DNA of 64,000 nucleotides from Sporosarcina ureae (GTDB taxonomy: Bacteria; Bacillota; Bacilli; Bacillales_A; Planococcaceae): NCBI RefSeq assembly GCF_002082015.1, contig NZ_CP015109.1, forward strand, positions 582,134 to 646,133. The letters are read 5' to 3'. The notes beneath the pieces are model-generated. The model did no database searches. It was not told where the DNA came from and worked only from the letters and a program-made list of their open reading frames with translations. Positions 27,199-38,521 of this stretch are shown here, piece by piece (the first letter of the stretch is position 1; each line of letters starts with the position of its first letter). The position numbers and the translations under genes are program-made.

Positions 27199-28314
27199 TT
27201 ATCGTTCATTGATTGGAACATACTTTTGCATGCCTGGTCCTACGTACTCTGCACGTGGGCGGATCAAGCGGTTGTTTTCGTATTGCTCCAGAATATGTGC
27301 AATCCATCCTGAAAAACGAGAAACTGCAAAAATAGGTGTGAAAATATCATGATCGATGTCTAATGAATGATATACCGAAGCGGAGTAGAAATCAACATTT
27401 GGAGGCAATTTCTTTTCTCCAGTGACAATTTCTTCGATTTTTTCGGACATATTGTACCACTTTTCTTCACCGCGAAGAGTAGTCAATCGCTTAGACATTT
27501 CACGTAAGTGCTTCGCACGTGGATCACCTTGACGGTATACGCGGTGACCGAAGCCCATGACTTTTTCTTTGTTAGCTAGTTTTTCACGAATATATGGCTC
27601 GACTTGATCTTCATCACCGATTTCCATAAGCATATTCATAACTGCTTCGTTTGCACCGCCGTGTAATGGGCCTTTAAGAGCACCAATTGCAGCAGTGACA
27701 CCAGAATACATATCAGATAGAGTCGCCACACATACGCGCGCTGTGAACGTAGATGCGTTCAATTCATGGTCTGCATGTAGTACAAGTGCTTTATTGAATG
27801 CTTCTTCAGCGATATCAGCAGGCTCTTCCCCAGAAAGCATGTAAAGGAAGTTTGCCGCATAGCTTAAACCTTTTTTAGGTGCTACTGGCTCTTGTCCTTT
27901 TCTGATCCGTGCGAATGCAGTCACTACAGTAGCCACTTTAGCTTGAAGCTTAACTGCTTTATTGTAGTTTTCTTCTGGTGACATATCTTCCGCTTTTTCA
28001 TCGTATAATCCTAGAAGCGAGATAGCTGTACGAAGTGCTGCCATTGGGTGCACTTTGTCGATTGGGTACGTTTTGAAGTGATCTAGAACCCCTTGTGGAA
28101 TTTCTGCATTATCTTCTAATTGCTGTTTCAATTCAGCTAGTTCCTTTTCGTTTGGCAAACGTTTGTGCCAAAGTAGATACACTACTTCTTCGAAACTAGC
28201 ATTTTCTGCTAAATCATCGATGCCATACCCTACATATGTAAGAGTGTCATCGATAATGGAACTAATTTGAGTTTGTGCTGCCACGATACCTTCCAAACCT
28301 TTTGTTGCTGTCAT
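27199..28314 (-). CDS. citZ: Citrate synthase
   Basis: A 371-residue type II (Gram-positive, short) citrate synthase condensing acetyl-CoA and oxaloacetate. Catalytic and binding residues H183 (ADHELN), H218 (GPLHGGANE) and H257 ([15 protein letters not shown]), with the PNVDFYS aspartate near residue 309. First gene of the citZ-icd-mdh operon. ATG with AGAAGGAGCG upstream. Promoter and a CcpA-type cre site are placed just upstream, consistent with catabolite repression known for citZ. Confidence 0.97.
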   Translation of the reverse strand: MTATKGLEGIVAAQTQISSIIDDTLTYVGYGIDDLAENASFEEVVYLLWHKRLPNEKELAELKQQLEDNAEIPQGVLDHFKTYPIDKVHPMAALRTAISLLGLYDEKAEDMSPEENYNKAVKLQAKVATVVTAFARIRKGQEPVAPKKGLSYAANFLYMLSGEEPADIAEEAFNKALVLHADHELNASTFTARVCVATLSDMYSGVTAAIGALKGPLHGGANEAVMNMLMEIGDEDQVEPYIREKLANKEKVMGFGHRVYRQGDPRAKHLREMSKRLTTLRGEEKWYNMSEKIEEIVTGEKKLPPNVDFYSASVYHSLDIDHDIFTPIFAVSRFSGWIAHILEQYENNRLIRPRAEYVGPGMQKYVPINER

Positions 28315-28396
28315 GATATTCGCTCCTTCTTCCCAGTTTAGTCATCTCCCTGAAGCGGAGTGCAGAACGATGACCATCTGCTGTTTATATTTTTAT

Positions 28397-28410
28397 CTAA
28401 AACGCTTACA
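28397..28410 (-). promoter_or_regulatory. cre-like CcpA operator at citZ
   Basis: On the complement TGTAAGCGTTTTAG matches 12 of 14 positions of the cre consensus TGWAANCGNTNWCA. It begins a few bases after the -10 hexamer, around the transcription start, a repressing position. Confidence 0.65.
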
Positions 28411-28416
28411 AAGTCC

Positions 28417-28445
28417 ATTATAAGCAACTTAAACGGTTTTGTGAA
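28417..28445 (-). promoter_or_regulatory. Sigma-A promoter of citZ
   Basis: TTCACA (28440-28445) and a perfect TATAAT (28417-28422) on the complement, 17-bp spacing. Confidence 0.8.
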
Positions 28446-28497
28446 TGGTAAAGATGTTTTTTATTTATTATTACCAGAAAGGAATGGACAAATCCGC

Positions 28498-29463
28498 ATG
28501 ATATCCATCGAATCCAAGCGCTTCCAAACCTATGCCCGTCAATGGTTGCCGGCTCTACTGATCGTGATTTTCCTCATCGTGATCCCACCTATTGGATTCG
28601 CGATTGTTTTCGCCTTCTTCACTGCTCCGCTCATGAATTCTGTAATTGCTCTTACAAAACTGCCGGCCTTTTTAGCTGCTTTAGTCATAATGGGGGTGCT
28701 TGCCTCTTTAGTATACACCTTCATATTCCTATCAATCAATGGATTGATTTCTGTCATTTGGACTATGGAAGATCAATTAGGGATCATTATCGAAATGATG
28801 GATAGTAAAGGTTGGAATTTGCATGCGGCAGCAGAACAATTTATTCAAATGAGTCATGAGGCGATGGAAGGGATCATCAGTTTACTACAAAAGACTTTCC
28901 AACAGATTTTTAGTACATTTTTATTTATTATTGCTTATTTTTTCGCTTTACGAGAAAGTGCTACCAATCGGTTTTGGTTTTTAGTTTACTTTCCTAAAAA
29001 CTTCAGACAGGTAGCGGGCAGGATTTTTGATAGGTCAAGCCGTTTGATGGGACATTTCTTTTCCGTTCAGATTCGACTATTTTTCATAACATTTATTTTA
29101 ATGGCGGCCGGTTTCTGGTTGCTTGATTTTGAGTCTTTTTTAACGAAAGCATTTTTGATTTCATTAGTCGATAGTATTCCATTCTTAGGAATCGGTCTGG
29201 CATTTTTACCGATGATTGCCTTTTCGTTCTATATTGATGACATGCAATCGGCTATCGGCTTATTAGTTCTATACATTATTTTATTAGTGTGCAGACAGAT
29301 AATCGAATCACTTTTATGGGCTCATGCTTTTAAATTGCGGACCGTACACTCATTTATCATTACCGCTTGCGCTGTGTATTTATTCGGATTATACGGCATC
29401 ATGTTTTTACCATTCTTCTTATTTATTGCGTTAAAAGTAAAGGAACATCCTACATTTACATAA
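28498..29463 (+). CDS. AI-2E-family (UPF0118) membrane protein
   Basis: A 321-residue multi-pass membrane protein. It has a pair of N-terminal helices (about residues 14-60), further helices near 65-90 and 135-165, and a C-terminal bundle including FLISLVDSIPFLGIGLAFLPMIAFSFYI, the family signature of AI-2E transporter/YtvI-type proteins (PF01594). The substrate is unknown. The ATG at 28498 is preceded by AAAGGA at a rather long 14 bp; the frame is open upstream to 28360 but that stretch overlaps the citZ promoter and has no better site. In B. subtilis ytvI is in the same neighbourhood but on the operon strand; here it is divergent from citZ. Confidence 0.75.
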   Translation: MISIESKRFQTYARQWLPALLIVIFLIVIPPIGFAIVFAFFTAPLMNSVIALTKLPAFLAALVIMGVLASLVYTFIFLSINGLISVIWTMEDQLGIIIEMMDSKGWNLHAAAEQFIQMSHEAMEGIISLLQKTFQQIFSTFLFIIAYFFALRESATNRFWFLVYFPKNFRQVAGRIFDRSSRLMGHFFSVQIRLFFITFILMAAGFWLLDFESFLTKAFLISLVDSIPFLGIGLAFLPMIAFSFYIDDMQSAIGLLVLYIILLVCRQIIESLLWAHAFKLRTVHSFIITACAVYLFGLYGIMFLPFFLFIALKVKEHPTFT

Positions 29464-29839
29464 CTCGGATTTGACCAGAACGTATTTTATTGTAAATCCA
29501 CTTGACGATAAATGGATACAATATTTTACGCGGACCGCTAAACAACAATAATAATCCTATAATATCCGTAATAAAACCAGGCATGAGTAATAATAAACCA
29601 CCTAGTAAAATACACACGCTATCGACTAACGCTTTGCCAGGAGTTTCTCTATTGGCCATACGGTACTGTAAGTCACGCCATGCCCGAAGCCCTTGTTTCT
29701 TCGCAAGATAAGCGCCACCAATTCCTGTTGCAATAATTATTACTATCGTAGGCATAATCCCAAGTGTTTTGCCGGAAACCATGAGTACTACCAGTTCAGC
29801 AGTCGGTACAATGATGAATAATGCCGCTAACCATTTCAT
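29456..29839 (-). CDS. fxsA: FxsA family membrane protein
   Basis: A 127-residue membrane protein with hydrophobic segments at about 2-20, 25-45 and 73-100, containing GKTLGIMPTIVIIIATGIGGAYLAKKQGLRAW and LLLMPGFITDIIGLLLL, the FxsA (suppressor of F exclusion, YtzA) signatures. Function is poorly known. It is transcribed after pyk, separated by a terminator-like stem whose T run precedes it, and its last 8 bp overlap the tail of the convergent AI-2E-family gene. Confidence 0.88.
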   Translation of the reverse strand: MKWLAALFIIVPTAELVVLMVSGKTLGIMPTIVIIIATGIGGAYLAKKQGLRAWRDLQYRMANRETPGKALVDSVCILLGGLLLLMPGFITDIIGLLLLFSGPRKILYPFIVKWIYNKIRSGQIRVM

Positions 29840-29851
29840 ATAGTAACCTCC

Positions 29852-29886
29852 AAAAAAGACCGCTATCTCTTTATGAGAAGCGGTCT
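29852..29886 (-). terminator. Terminator after pyk
   Basis: Stem AGACCGCT (29857-29864) with AGCGGTCT (29879-29886), inner CTC/GAG pairing, followed on the minus strand by six T residues. It lies directly behind pyk and before fxsA. Confidence 0.85.
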
Positions 29887-29894
29887 ATATATTT

Positions 29895-31655
29895 TTACAA
29901 TACTTTTGCGTGACCATTATAGATTACGCCGCTTGCTGCATCCATTGTAATGTCACTACCATTCTTAATAACGGATGTAATGTTTTCCGCACCTACTATT
30001 ACAGGTACGCCAAGACTCAATCCAACCACTGCTGCGTGACTAGTCAATCCACCAATTTCGGTAATGATACCTGCACATCGCTCAAGCGCTGGAAACATAT
30101 CCCGGTCTGTAGAATGCGTCACAATAATGTCGCCTTCTTTGACTTGTGACAAGGCTTCCTGTGAGTTCTTGATGATCTTTGCTTGACCGAAGGCAACGTT
30201 TTTACCGATACCTTGGCCGCGACCGATTAAATCACCGATCACATGTAATTTCATCAAGTTCGTTGTACCCGCTTGTCCAACCGGTACACCTGCTGTGATG
30301 ATCACTACATCGCCATGCGTTACATATTGATGCTTGACACTTTCTTCGACGGCCTCTTGAAGAATACCATCAATATCCAACGCTTTCTTCCCGATGATTG
30401 GATACACACCCCAAGCAAGTGTGAGCTTATTGGAGACGACTTCTGAACGTGTAACCGCAATAATCGGAACACCAGGACGATACTTCGCAATCATAGTAGC
30501 TGTATGACCGCTTTCAGTAGGTGCTAAAATTGCTTTTACATTCAAGTTTAGTGCTGTATAAGACGCCGCTTGTCCAATTGCTTCCGTGAGGTTCCCTTCT
30601 TTTTCTCTCGTTCTTGTGGAAACGACGGAATGGAAGTCCATGGATTCTTCAGTAGATAACGCAATTTTACACATCACTTTTACGGATTCGACTGGATACA
30701 TTCCAGCAGCTGTTTCACCTGAAAGCATGACAGCATCTGAACCGTCCAAAATCGCATTGGCCACATCACTTGCCTCTGCACGTGTAGGGCGTGGGTTTCT
30801 TTGCATAGAATCCAACATTTGAGTTGCTGTGATAACTGGCTTACCATATTGGTTACATTTATGAATCATCATTTTTTGAACTAATGGAACTTCTTCAGCT
30901 GGAATTTCTACTCCTAGATCTCCACGAGCCACCATTAGACCGTCAGATAACTGAAGGATTTCGTCGAGATTGTCGACACCTTCCTGATTTTCAATTTTCG
31001 GTACAATATGGATATGTCCACCATTATTATTTTCTAGTAGTTCACGGATTTGAATGACATCAGTTGCGCGACGCACGAAAGAAGCCGCGATAAAATCTAC
31101 GCCCTGCTCAATACCGAACAAGATATCTTCTTTGTCTTTATCCGTAATTCCAGGCAATTGAACAGAAACGTTCGGAACGTTGACCCCTTTATTATCTTTT
31201 AAAGGACCTGCGTTGATCACTTTTGTATGAATTAAGTCTTTGTCCGTATCTTTTCCTGTTACTTCAAGTTCGATCAATCCGTCATCTAAAAGAACAAACG
31301 AACCACGGTCGACATCATGAATTAACTTCTCGTACGTAACAGAAAACATTTCAGCAGTACCGAGCACTTCTTTCATCGAGATGTCTACTGCTTGTCCTCG
31401 TACTAATTCAATTTGACCATCTTTCATCTTATGTGTCCGAATTTCAGGACCTTTTGTATCAAGTAAGATCCCTACCACTTTTTCTTTTTCAGCTGCCGCT
31501 TTTCGAATTCTTTCTATCCGTACTTTATGCTCTTCTTGAGTGCCGTGGGAGAAATTTAGACGTGCTACGTTCATCCCTGCGTCAATCAGCTCTAAAAGCC
31601 CTTCATACGACTCACTTGCTGGGCCGATTGTACACACAATTTTTGTCTTTCTCAC
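29895..31655 (-). CDS. pyk: Pyruvate kinase with C-terminal PEP-utiliser-like domain
   Basis: A 586-residue pyruvate kinase making pyruvate and ATP from phosphoenolpyruvate. Core signatures: [28 protein letters not shown] with the catalytic lysine, [12 protein letters not shown] and TATQMLDSM. Residues ~480-586 form the extra C-terminal domain of Bacillus-type enzymes, similar to the PEP-utilising mobile domain ([21 protein letters not shown]). The start is GTG at 31655 with GAGGAG nine bases upstream. It is the last gene of fadR-accD-accA-pfkA-pyk and is followed by a terminator. Confidence 0.97.
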   Translation of the reverse strand: MRKTKIVCTIGPASESYEGLLELIDAGMNVARLNFSHGTQEEHKVRIERIRKAAAEKEKVVGILLDTKGPEIRTHKMKDGQIELVRGQAVDISMKEVLGTAEMFSVTYEKLIHDVDRGSFVLLDDGLIELEVTGKDTDKDLIHTKVINAGPLKDNKGVNVPNVSVQLPGITDKDKEDILFGIEQGVDFIAASFVRRATDVIQIRELLENNNGGHIHIVPKIENQEGVDNLDEILQLSDGLMVARGDLGVEIPAEEVPLVQKMMIHKCNQYGKPVITATQMLDSMQRNPRPTRAEASDVANAILDGSDAVMLSGETAAGMYPVESVKVMCKIALSTEESMDFHSVVSTRTREKEGNLTEAIGQAASYTALNLNVKAILAPTESGHTATMIAKYRPGVPIIAVTRSEVVSNKLTLAWGVYPIIGKKALDIDGILQEAVEESVKHQYVTHGDVVIITAGVPVGQAGTTNLMKLHVIGDLIGRGQGIGKNVAFGQAKIIKNSQEALSQVKEGDIIVTHSTDRDMFPALERCAGIITEIGGLTSHAAVVGLSLGVPVIVGAENITSVIKNGSDITMDAASGVIYNGHAKVL

Positions 31656-31693
31656 TACTTATCGCTCCTCTGCGTCATGTCGACTCTGACTAA

Positions 31694-32671
<978 letters not shown>

Positions 32672-32716
32672 TCATTACTTGTATGTACGAGCAAAAGACG
32701 CAGTTGCCCGCATCTT

Positions 32717-33670
32717 TTATTCCGAAAAGACACCTATACTCCGGAATTTAGTATATCGATTATCAATTAATTCTTCTGCTGATAATTCGCATAATGTTTT
32801 CAATGATCTTCGTAACGTATTACGCATCTCTACAGACTGTTGGTTTGCATCACGATGTGCTCCGCCTAGTACTTCAGGAATGATCTCATCCACAATATTC
32901 ATTTCTTTCAAATCGGGTGCAGTGATCTTCATTGCTTCCGCTGCTTGTTTAGCAAGTGAAGGATCCTTCCACAAAATAGACGCTGCTCCTTCAGGAGAAA
33001 TAACAGAGTAGGTAGAGTTTTCGAGCATATGGATATGGTTGGCTACGCCTAGCGCCAACGCACCTCCACTACCTCCCTCCCCAATCACGATAGAGATGAC
33101 AGGAACTTTCAACCCGGCCATTTCCACTAGGTTACGAGCAATCGCTTCGCTTTGGCCACGTTGCTCTGCGGCTTTACCAGGATACGCACCTTTTGTATCG
33201 ATGAAACAAATAATCGGGCGATTGAATTTTTCCGCTTGCTTCATTAGACGAAGCGCTTTGCGGTATCCTTCAGGATGTGGCATACCAAAGTTTCTTTTGA
33301 CATTTTCTTTCGTGTCTTTGCCACGCTGATGTCCAATGATGGTAATCGGCGTTTCTTCAAATGAAGCAATTCCACCGATGATCGCTTCGTCGTCTCCGAA
33401 GTTGCGATCTCCATGAAATTCGATAAAGTCTTCGAACAATCGAGTAATGTAATCCATTGTTGTCGGTCTTTCAGGATGTCGTGCAACTTGCACACGATCC
33501 CATGGCTCCATACTCTCATAGATCTCTGTTTCTAACTTAGCTAAACGACTTTTCAAATTGACAATTTCAGATGAAAGATCTACGTCATTGATTGCTGTAT
33601 ATTCTTCAAGCTCATTAATTTTTTCACGCAACTTTACGATAGGTTCTTCAAATGCTAGTGTTTTACTCAT
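32717..33670 (-). CDS. accA: Acetyl-CoA carboxylase carboxyltransferase subunit alpha
   Basis: A 317-residue crotonase-fold subunit that, with AccD, transfers CO2 from biotin to acetyl-CoA, the committed step of fatty acid synthesis. Signatures: IHHQRG-type [58 protein letters not shown] and [13 protein letters not shown]. The ATG overlaps the accD stop by 4 bp, so translation is coupled and subunits are made in balance. Confidence 0.97.
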   Translation of the reverse strand: MSKTLAFEEPIVKLREKINELEEYTAINDVDLSSEIVNLKSRLAKLETEIYESMEPWDRVQVARHPERPTTMDYITRLFEDFIEFHGDRNFGDDEAIIGGIASFEETPITIIGHQRGKDTKENVKRNFGMPHPEGYRKALRLMKQAEKFNRPIICFIDTKGAYPGKAAEQRGQSEAIARNLVEMAGLKVPVISIVIGEGGSGGALALGVANHIHMLENSTYSVISPEGAASILWKDPSLAKQAAEAMKITAPDLKEMNIVDEIIPEVLGGAHRDANQQSVEMRNTLRRSLKTLCELSAEELIDNRYTKFRSIGVFSE

Positions 33671-34539
33671 ACAAGTACGGCCCCCTTTCGTGCGTGAAGC
33701 TTCAAGATTTTATTCATCACGTCTGGCATATCATTGCGATGGACTACCGCGTCTAATTGCCCATGATTCAATAAAAATTCCGCTGTCTGGAAATCTTCAG
33801 GCAGTTTTTCACGTACCGTTTGCTCAATTACACGACGTCCAGCAAATCCGATCAGCGCTTTAGGTTCTGCTAAGTTAATATCACCAACTGAAGCGAAACT
33901 AGCCGATACACCACCTGTTGTTGGGTAGGTCATGATGGAAATATACAATAAGCCTTTATTGGCATGTCTTTCAAGAGCTACACTTACTTTAGCCATTTGC
34001 ATCAAACTAATGACGCCTTCTTGCATACGGGCACCACCACTCGCAGAAAAGATCATCACGGGAATCCCTAATTCAGTCGCTTTTTCTACAGCTCTCGTGA
34101 TTTTTTCGCCTACAACTGAGCCCATAGATCCCATACGGAAATGTGCATCCATGACCGCAACAGCCACTTGCGTACCTTGAATCGTTCCGACGCCTGTCAG
34201 AACGGCTTCATTCAAGCCCGTTGCTTTCGCATCCGCTTCTACTTTTTCTGTGTAAGAAGGGAAATTAAGCGGGTTCTCTGTTTTCAAATGATCATCCATT
34301 GACTCAAAGCTATTGTCGTCAAATAAATGATCAATTCGTTCTTGTGCTGTCATTTTATAGTGATGCTGACAAGATGGACACACTTTACCATTTTTCAATA
34401 GGTCCTTTGTCAAAATCACGTGCTTACACTCTGGACACTTCGTCATAATTCCTTCTGGCACATCTGATTTACTTTTGGCAGAAGGCATTGTATGTCGGTC
34501 AATTTTTGGTTTCTTTTTAAATAATTCTTTGATACTCAT
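33667..34539 (-). CDS. accD: Acetyl-CoA carboxylase carboxyltransferase subunit beta
   Basis: A 290-residue subunit with an N-terminal zinc ribbon (C35, C38, C54, C57) and a crotonase-fold body ([47 protein letters not shown]). It forms the carboxyltransferase with AccA. It overlaps fadR upstream by 4 bp and accA downstream by 4 bp. Length is normal. Confidence 0.97.
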   Translation of the reverse strand: MSIKELFKKKPKIDRHTMPSAKSKSDVPEGIMTKCPECKHVILTKDLLKNGKVCPSCQHHYKMTAQERIDHLFDDNSFESMDDHLKTENPLNFPSYTEKVEADAKATGLNEAVLTGVGTIQGTQVAVAVMDAHFRMGSMGSVVGEKITRAVEKATELGIPVMIFSASGGARMQEGVISLMQMAKVSVALERHANKGLLYISIMTYPTTGGVSASFASVGDINLAEPKALIGFAGRRVIEQTVREKLPEDFQTAEFLLNHGQLDAVVHRNDMPDVMNKILKLHARKGAVLV

Positions 34540-35198
34540 TCCGTTTCCCTTCTTTCTCCCTCAACTTGATTCATCCATTTTTCATAACAAATTAAGGCTT
34601 TTTCCGTATTACCGGCCATCATGTCATCCAGCAGTTCATGCACTATAGCTATTTCCTCATCAGCCTCAATGGCTACATCAAAAGAAACACCACTATACTG
34701 TTTTAGTAAAAACCAAATTTTCAAAGAGAGTCGGTTTTCAGTAGCGACAATGGTTTCGCGCACCATATCTTCACGCCAAAACACAGACTCTCTGTCTCTC
34801 AATTTACTTTGCATGCCTATCCAAACAGGTAGCATGCGCAGTTCTTCATTTTCTGTGATCGTTGTAATAGCTGCTCGCTCATGGATCATCCTAGTTTCAA
34901 CTACATCTTGGATGGATCGTGCTTGCTGCATAATAAACGTCGAGAGAACTTCCACTAACTGATGTTTTTTGAAATCGGATAGGAACGTTCCTTCGCCTCG
35001 CCTCGTTTCAATGAGACCTAGCAATTCCATGCTTCGCAACGCCTCGCGTACTGCAGTTCTACTAACTTGTAGCTTTTCTGCTAGGTGACGTTCAGATGGT
35101 AACCTATCGCCATATTCAATTTTCTGTTCGCTAATTAGTGATTGCAGTTCTCCGATAATATCCAAAAAACGCTTGGATGATGATTGTGAATTTTGCAT
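34536..35198 (-). CDS. GntR-family regulator, FadR subfamily
   Basis: A 220-residue regulator with an N-terminal winged helix (residues ~16-80: [44 protein letters not shown]) and a helical FCD-type ligand domain (~90-215). It is first in an operon with accD, accA, pfkA and pyk, overlapping accD by 4 bp. A perfect TGGTC-N-GACCA palindrome about 35 bp ahead of its ATG suggests autoregulation. The ligand is unknown; an acyl-CoA or a central carbon metabolite would fit the operon, but this is inference. It is not the TetR-type FadR of B. subtilis. Confidence 0.85.
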   Translation of the reverse strand: MQNSQSSSKRFLDIIGELQSLISEQKIEYGDRLPSERHLAEKLQVSRTAVREALRSMELLGLIETRRGEGTFLSDFKKHQLVEVLSTFIMQQARSIQDVVETRMIHERAAITTITENEELRMLPVWIGMQSKLRDRESVFWREDMVRETIVATENRLSLKIWFLLKQYSGVSFDVAIEADEEIAIVHELLDDMMAGNTEKALICYEKWMNQVEGERRETE

Positions 35199-35231
35199 GA
35201 GGAGAACTCCTTTTTCATACCTTCAACAGAG

Positions 35232-35242
35232 TGGTCTGACCA
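35232..35242 (-). promoter_or_regulatory. Perfect FadR-type operator upstream of fadR-acc operon
   Basis: TGGTCTGACCA is an exact TGGTCNGACCA palindrome, the classic half-site arrangement of GntR/FadR-subfamily regulators. A possible promoter (TTTACG, 17 bp, TATGCT on the complement) lies just upstream of it, so binding would repress the operon. Confidence 0.75.
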
Positions 35243-35361
35243 CCCTGCATACAAGCATACAAAAAAGTCGGCACTACGTAAAGCAATATCGTGAAATTAC
35301 AAGTGTTTTTATTTCGTCATTTTTCTTACCGACTGAACGCTCGCTTGCCAAAAAGTCGAAG

Positions 35362-35402
35362 TTTAGTCCATTGTGACGTAGATTGCGTCACGATGGACTA
35401 AT
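35362..35402 (-). terminator. Long stem-loop behind dnaE
   Basis: A 16-bp stem with one mismatch (35363-35378 with 35386-35401) and 7-nt loop, in the gap between dnaE and the fadR operon. It is terminator-like but a T-rich run on the minus strand begins only about 10 bases later. Termination of dnaE is the simplest reading. Confidence 0.5.
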
Positions 35403-35433
35403 GAGAATTGCCTTCATGATTTCTATACCATTT

Positions 35434-38400
35434 TCATTCTCCTGAGAGACTAAGCGGCAATAATTGGTCTACTATCAATTGAATGGATTGATTTCGAAAA
35501 TCAATGCTTCCTGAAATTTGAACAAACGCTTGCTCTTTTAAATGGACGCTGATTCGTGCATATTGTTTCGGAAATACGGTACAGGAAATTTCTTCTGTCT
35601 CATCCTGTAACGTAAGAAACACCATAGCCTCACCTTTTTTTGTACGAATCCGTCTAATGGACAGGATGATTCCCATACAATGCACTTTGGTGCCTGGACG
35701 CAAAGCAAATAGCGATGAAATAGATGGTATTTGACTGGATGCATTTCGCTTTAATTGTTCAACGGGATGCTCAGATAAATAAAATCCTAATGTGTCATGT
35801 TCAAAACCAAGCATAGTCATCTGATCCATCGTGCCACCCGGTGTATATTTAGGTTGTGAATTAAATTGAAACTGCTCACTTAACGCATCATCCCCTATGA
35901 AAAGTGCATGAGAATGAGCCGCATCTATTGAAGCGAGGAGCACTGAGCGCCTCTGGTTAAAATCGTCAAGCGCACCTGCTTTAATGAGCGGAATGATCGC
36001 TTTTTCTGTAAAATGATCGGCTCCAAGGGAGAGGGCCATATCAAACATAGAAGTCCAACTTCCCTTTTCACGCGCAGTAGCTAATTGCTGGTAGAAGGCG
36101 AAAGTAACGCCTTTTATAGCGCCTAAACCAAGACGAACCGCATGTCCTTCCACTGTATGTGAATAGCGGCTTTTCGTGACGGAGGGAGGAAGTATCGGAA
36201 TACCTTTTGCCTTCATTTCACGAATTACTTCCATCATCTTATCTTTACTTCCGATTAAAGAAGATAAAAAGGCTGCGTAGAAATACGTCGGTTCATTGGC
36301 TTTAAAGAATGCCAGGCGATAGGAAATCAGTGAATAGGCCACCGCATGGCTTTTTGGGAATCCGTAATCCGCGAATTTAACGATCAAATTATAGACGTTG
36401 TTTGCCTTTACTTGATCAAACCCTTTTTGACGCGCTCCGGCAATAAAATGCTGTCTTTCTTCTTCTAGCACTTGCTGATTCTTCTTACTAATGGCTCGTC
36501 TTAGAAGATCGGCTTCCGCCATGGTAAAGCCTGCAATATTCACTGCGATTTTCATAATCTGTTCTTGATAAATAATAATGCCATACGTTTCAGCTAGGAT
36601 AGGTTCGAGCTCCGGTATGTCATAAACAGTCGGCTCTTGTCCGTTTTTCCGTCGGCTGTAAAGTGGGATAAATTCCATTGGGCCCGGACGATACAAGGCG
36701 TTGACCGAGTAAATATCTGTAAAGTTATCTGGCTGTATCGTGCGTAATGCACGACGCATGCCCGGTGATTCGAACTGGAAGATCCCTGTGGTATCTCCTG
36801 CTTTAAATAGTTTATAAGTCTCTTGATCATTCATCGGTATCTGTTCGAAGTCGATCACTTGCTTTTTACTATAGTGAATCATGGCATGGATTCTATCGAG
36901 TAATGTTAAGTTTCGCAAGCCTAGGAAGTCCATTTTCAATAAACCGACTTCTTCTACATCTTTCATCGCCCATTGCGTCAAGAACACTTCATCCGATCCG
37001 ATTTGCAATGGGACATAATGGACAAGTGGTTTGGCTGCCAGCACAACACCCGCAGCGTGAGTAGACGCATTTCTCGGTAAATCTTCTAAACGTTCCGCGG
37101 CTTGTTGCCACACTTCTCTTCGCGGCTCTACTTGAATCCAGTCACGTAATCTCTGGGACTGCCTGACGTTTTCCTTAAACGACTGTCTACTATTCAATTC
37201 ATTGGACATAAATCGAACTTCTTCAGGTGTGAAATCCAAGACTCTAGCCACGTTTCGAGCGACCGCTTTTGTTGAAAGTGTACCGAATGTGATGATCTGT
37301 GCGACATATTGTTTGCCGTATGTGTTTGCCACATAATTGACAACTTCTGTTCGGCGGTGATCCGCGAAATCAATATCTATATCCGGCATGGTCACTCGTT
37401 CCGGATTTAGAAAACGTTCAAATAACAATCCATATTGAATCGGATCTACTTCTGTGATACCAAGTGCAAATGCGACTAAAGAGCCTGCTGAAGACCCCCG
37501 TCCCGGGCCAACTAGAATCCCTTCCGTTTTTGCATACCGTACATAATCCTCCACTATTAAGAAATAATCTGTAAAGCCCATCTGTTCAATAATTGATAAT
37601 TCATATCGCAGACGTTCTTCATATTCTTCTGGCAATTCCTGAAAACGTTGTTGCAATCCAGTCCGGCAATTTTCCTCCAACAAATCAATAGGCATTCTGC
37701 CGTCTGCTATAGGAAACTTTGGAAGTAGAAAGTCTTCTTTCTGGATAGTTACGTCGCAGGAATTCATAATGTTTTCCGTTGTCTGTAACCATTCAGGGTA
37801 CTCAGTGAACCAATTTGCAAGCTCTTCTCGTTCAGGCAAAAAAGCTTGTCGATACCGATTAGGCGGTTTGTTTGAATCATTCAGTTTATAGCCTTTGCGT
37901 ATGGCTGTTGCGACTTCATAAGCTTGGAAATCTTCCTTATGAAGAAAGCGTGTTTCTTGACAAGCCGCTATAGACAATTGACATTCTTCACTCAACTGAA
38001 TGATCGCTTCTTCGTCAGGATGCGCTCCCCCGCCTGGCCGGCTAATTCCAATAAATGTGGGAGCGCTAGACACTTTTTCCGTCAGTAACTGCAGCACATG
38101 TACATTACGTGCGTTCGCCCACGAGGAGTCGGTCATCGCACAGATGATGATACACCCTTCCTGATAGGCATGAAGCCAATTGAGCGGTAAGTTCTCTTCT
38201 TCACGTGTCGAAATAGCACTGCTCATTTTCATTAGATTGGAGAAGCCTATTTCGTTTTGTGCATATATGTATAGAAGCACTTCCTGATCGTCGACTTCTA
38301 CTATAACGGACAAACCTATGACTGGCTGGATGCCGTACTTACGTAACATTTTACTGAATGATCGAACTCCATATAGTTTACTATTGACGATGGCAGCAGA

Positions 38401-38502
38401 AGAAGCCCCTCTTTTTTGCAAAAGAGGAGCCAATTCGTCTAACTTTACAATTCCACGCAATAAGTCTGCGCCCGTTACGATTTGCGGATACATCAGGTTC
38501 AT
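35434..38502 (-). CDS. dnaE: DNA polymerase III subunit alpha, DnaE type
   Basis: A 1022-residue C-family polymerase, acting with PolC by extending RNA primers. Catalytic palm: GPGRGSSAGS at 332-341 and the aspartates of PDIDIDF at 373-379; the thumb/fingers, tandem HhH (~780-860) and OB-fold (~930-1010) are recognisable. The N-terminal PHP domain (~1-200) lacks the usual metal ligands: the HxH motif is replaced by YPQIV, the DDH motif by NSK, and the GDxHY motif by CQETRFL. The protein ends just after the OB-fold, roughly 90 residues shorter than B. subtilis DnaE. ATG with GAGGG upstream. It lies 19 bp after nrnA. Confidence 0.95.
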   Translation of the reverse strand: MNLMYPQIVTGADLLRGIVKLDELAPLLQKRGASSAAIVNSKLYGVRSFSKMLRKYGIQPVIGLSVIVEVDDQEVLLYIYAQNEIGFSNLMKMSSAISTREEENLPLNWLHAYQEGCIIICAMTDSSWANARNVHVLQLLTEKVSSAPTFIGISRPGGGAHPDEEAIIQLSEECQLSIAACQETRFLHKEDFQAYEVATAIRKGYKLNDSNKPPNRYRQAFLPEREELANWFTEYPEWLQTTENIMNSCDVTIQKEDFLLPKFPIADGRMPIDLLEENCRTGLQQRFQELPEEYEERLRYELSIIEQMGFTDYFLIVEDYVRYAKTEGILVGPGRGSSAGSLVAFALGITEVDPIQYGLLFERFLNPERVTMPDIDIDFADHRRTEVVNYVANTYGKQYVAQIITFGTLSTKAVARNVARVLDFTPEEVRFMSNELNSRQSFKENVRQSQRLRDWIQVEPRREVWQQAAERLEDLPRNASTHAAGVVLAAKPLVHYVPLQIGSDEVFLTQWAMKDVEEVGLLKMDFLGLRNLTLLDRIHAMIHYSKKQVIDFEQIPMNDQETYKLFKAGDTTGIFQFESPGMRRALRTIQPDNFTDIYSVNALYRPGPMEFIPLYSRRKNGQEPTVYDIPELEPILAETYGIIIYQEQIMKIAVNIAGFTMAEADLLRRAISKKNQQVLEEERQHFIAGARQKGFDQVKANNVYNLIVKFADYGFPKSHAVAYSLISYRLAFFKANEPTYFYAAFLSSLIGSKDKMMEVIREMKAKGIPILPPSVTKSRYSHTVEGHAVRLGLGAIKGVTFAFYQQLATAREKGSWTSMFDMALSLGADHFTEKAIIPLIKAGALDDFNQRRSVLLASIDAAHSHALFIGDDALSEQFQFNSQPKYTPGGTMDQMTMLGFEHDTLGFYLSEHPVEQLKRNASSQIPSISSLFALRPGTKVHCMGIILSIRRIRTKKGEAMVFLTLQDETEEISCTVFPKQYARISVHLKEQAFVQISGSIDFRNQSIQLIVDQLLPLSLSGE

Positions 38503-38521
38503 TTCAATCCCTCAGCTCTGC

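Noticed and set aside
28360..28497. Longer N-terminus of the AI-2E-family protein
   Set aside because: The extension overlaps the citZ promoter and cre site and has no ribosome site; the family begins near the chosen start.
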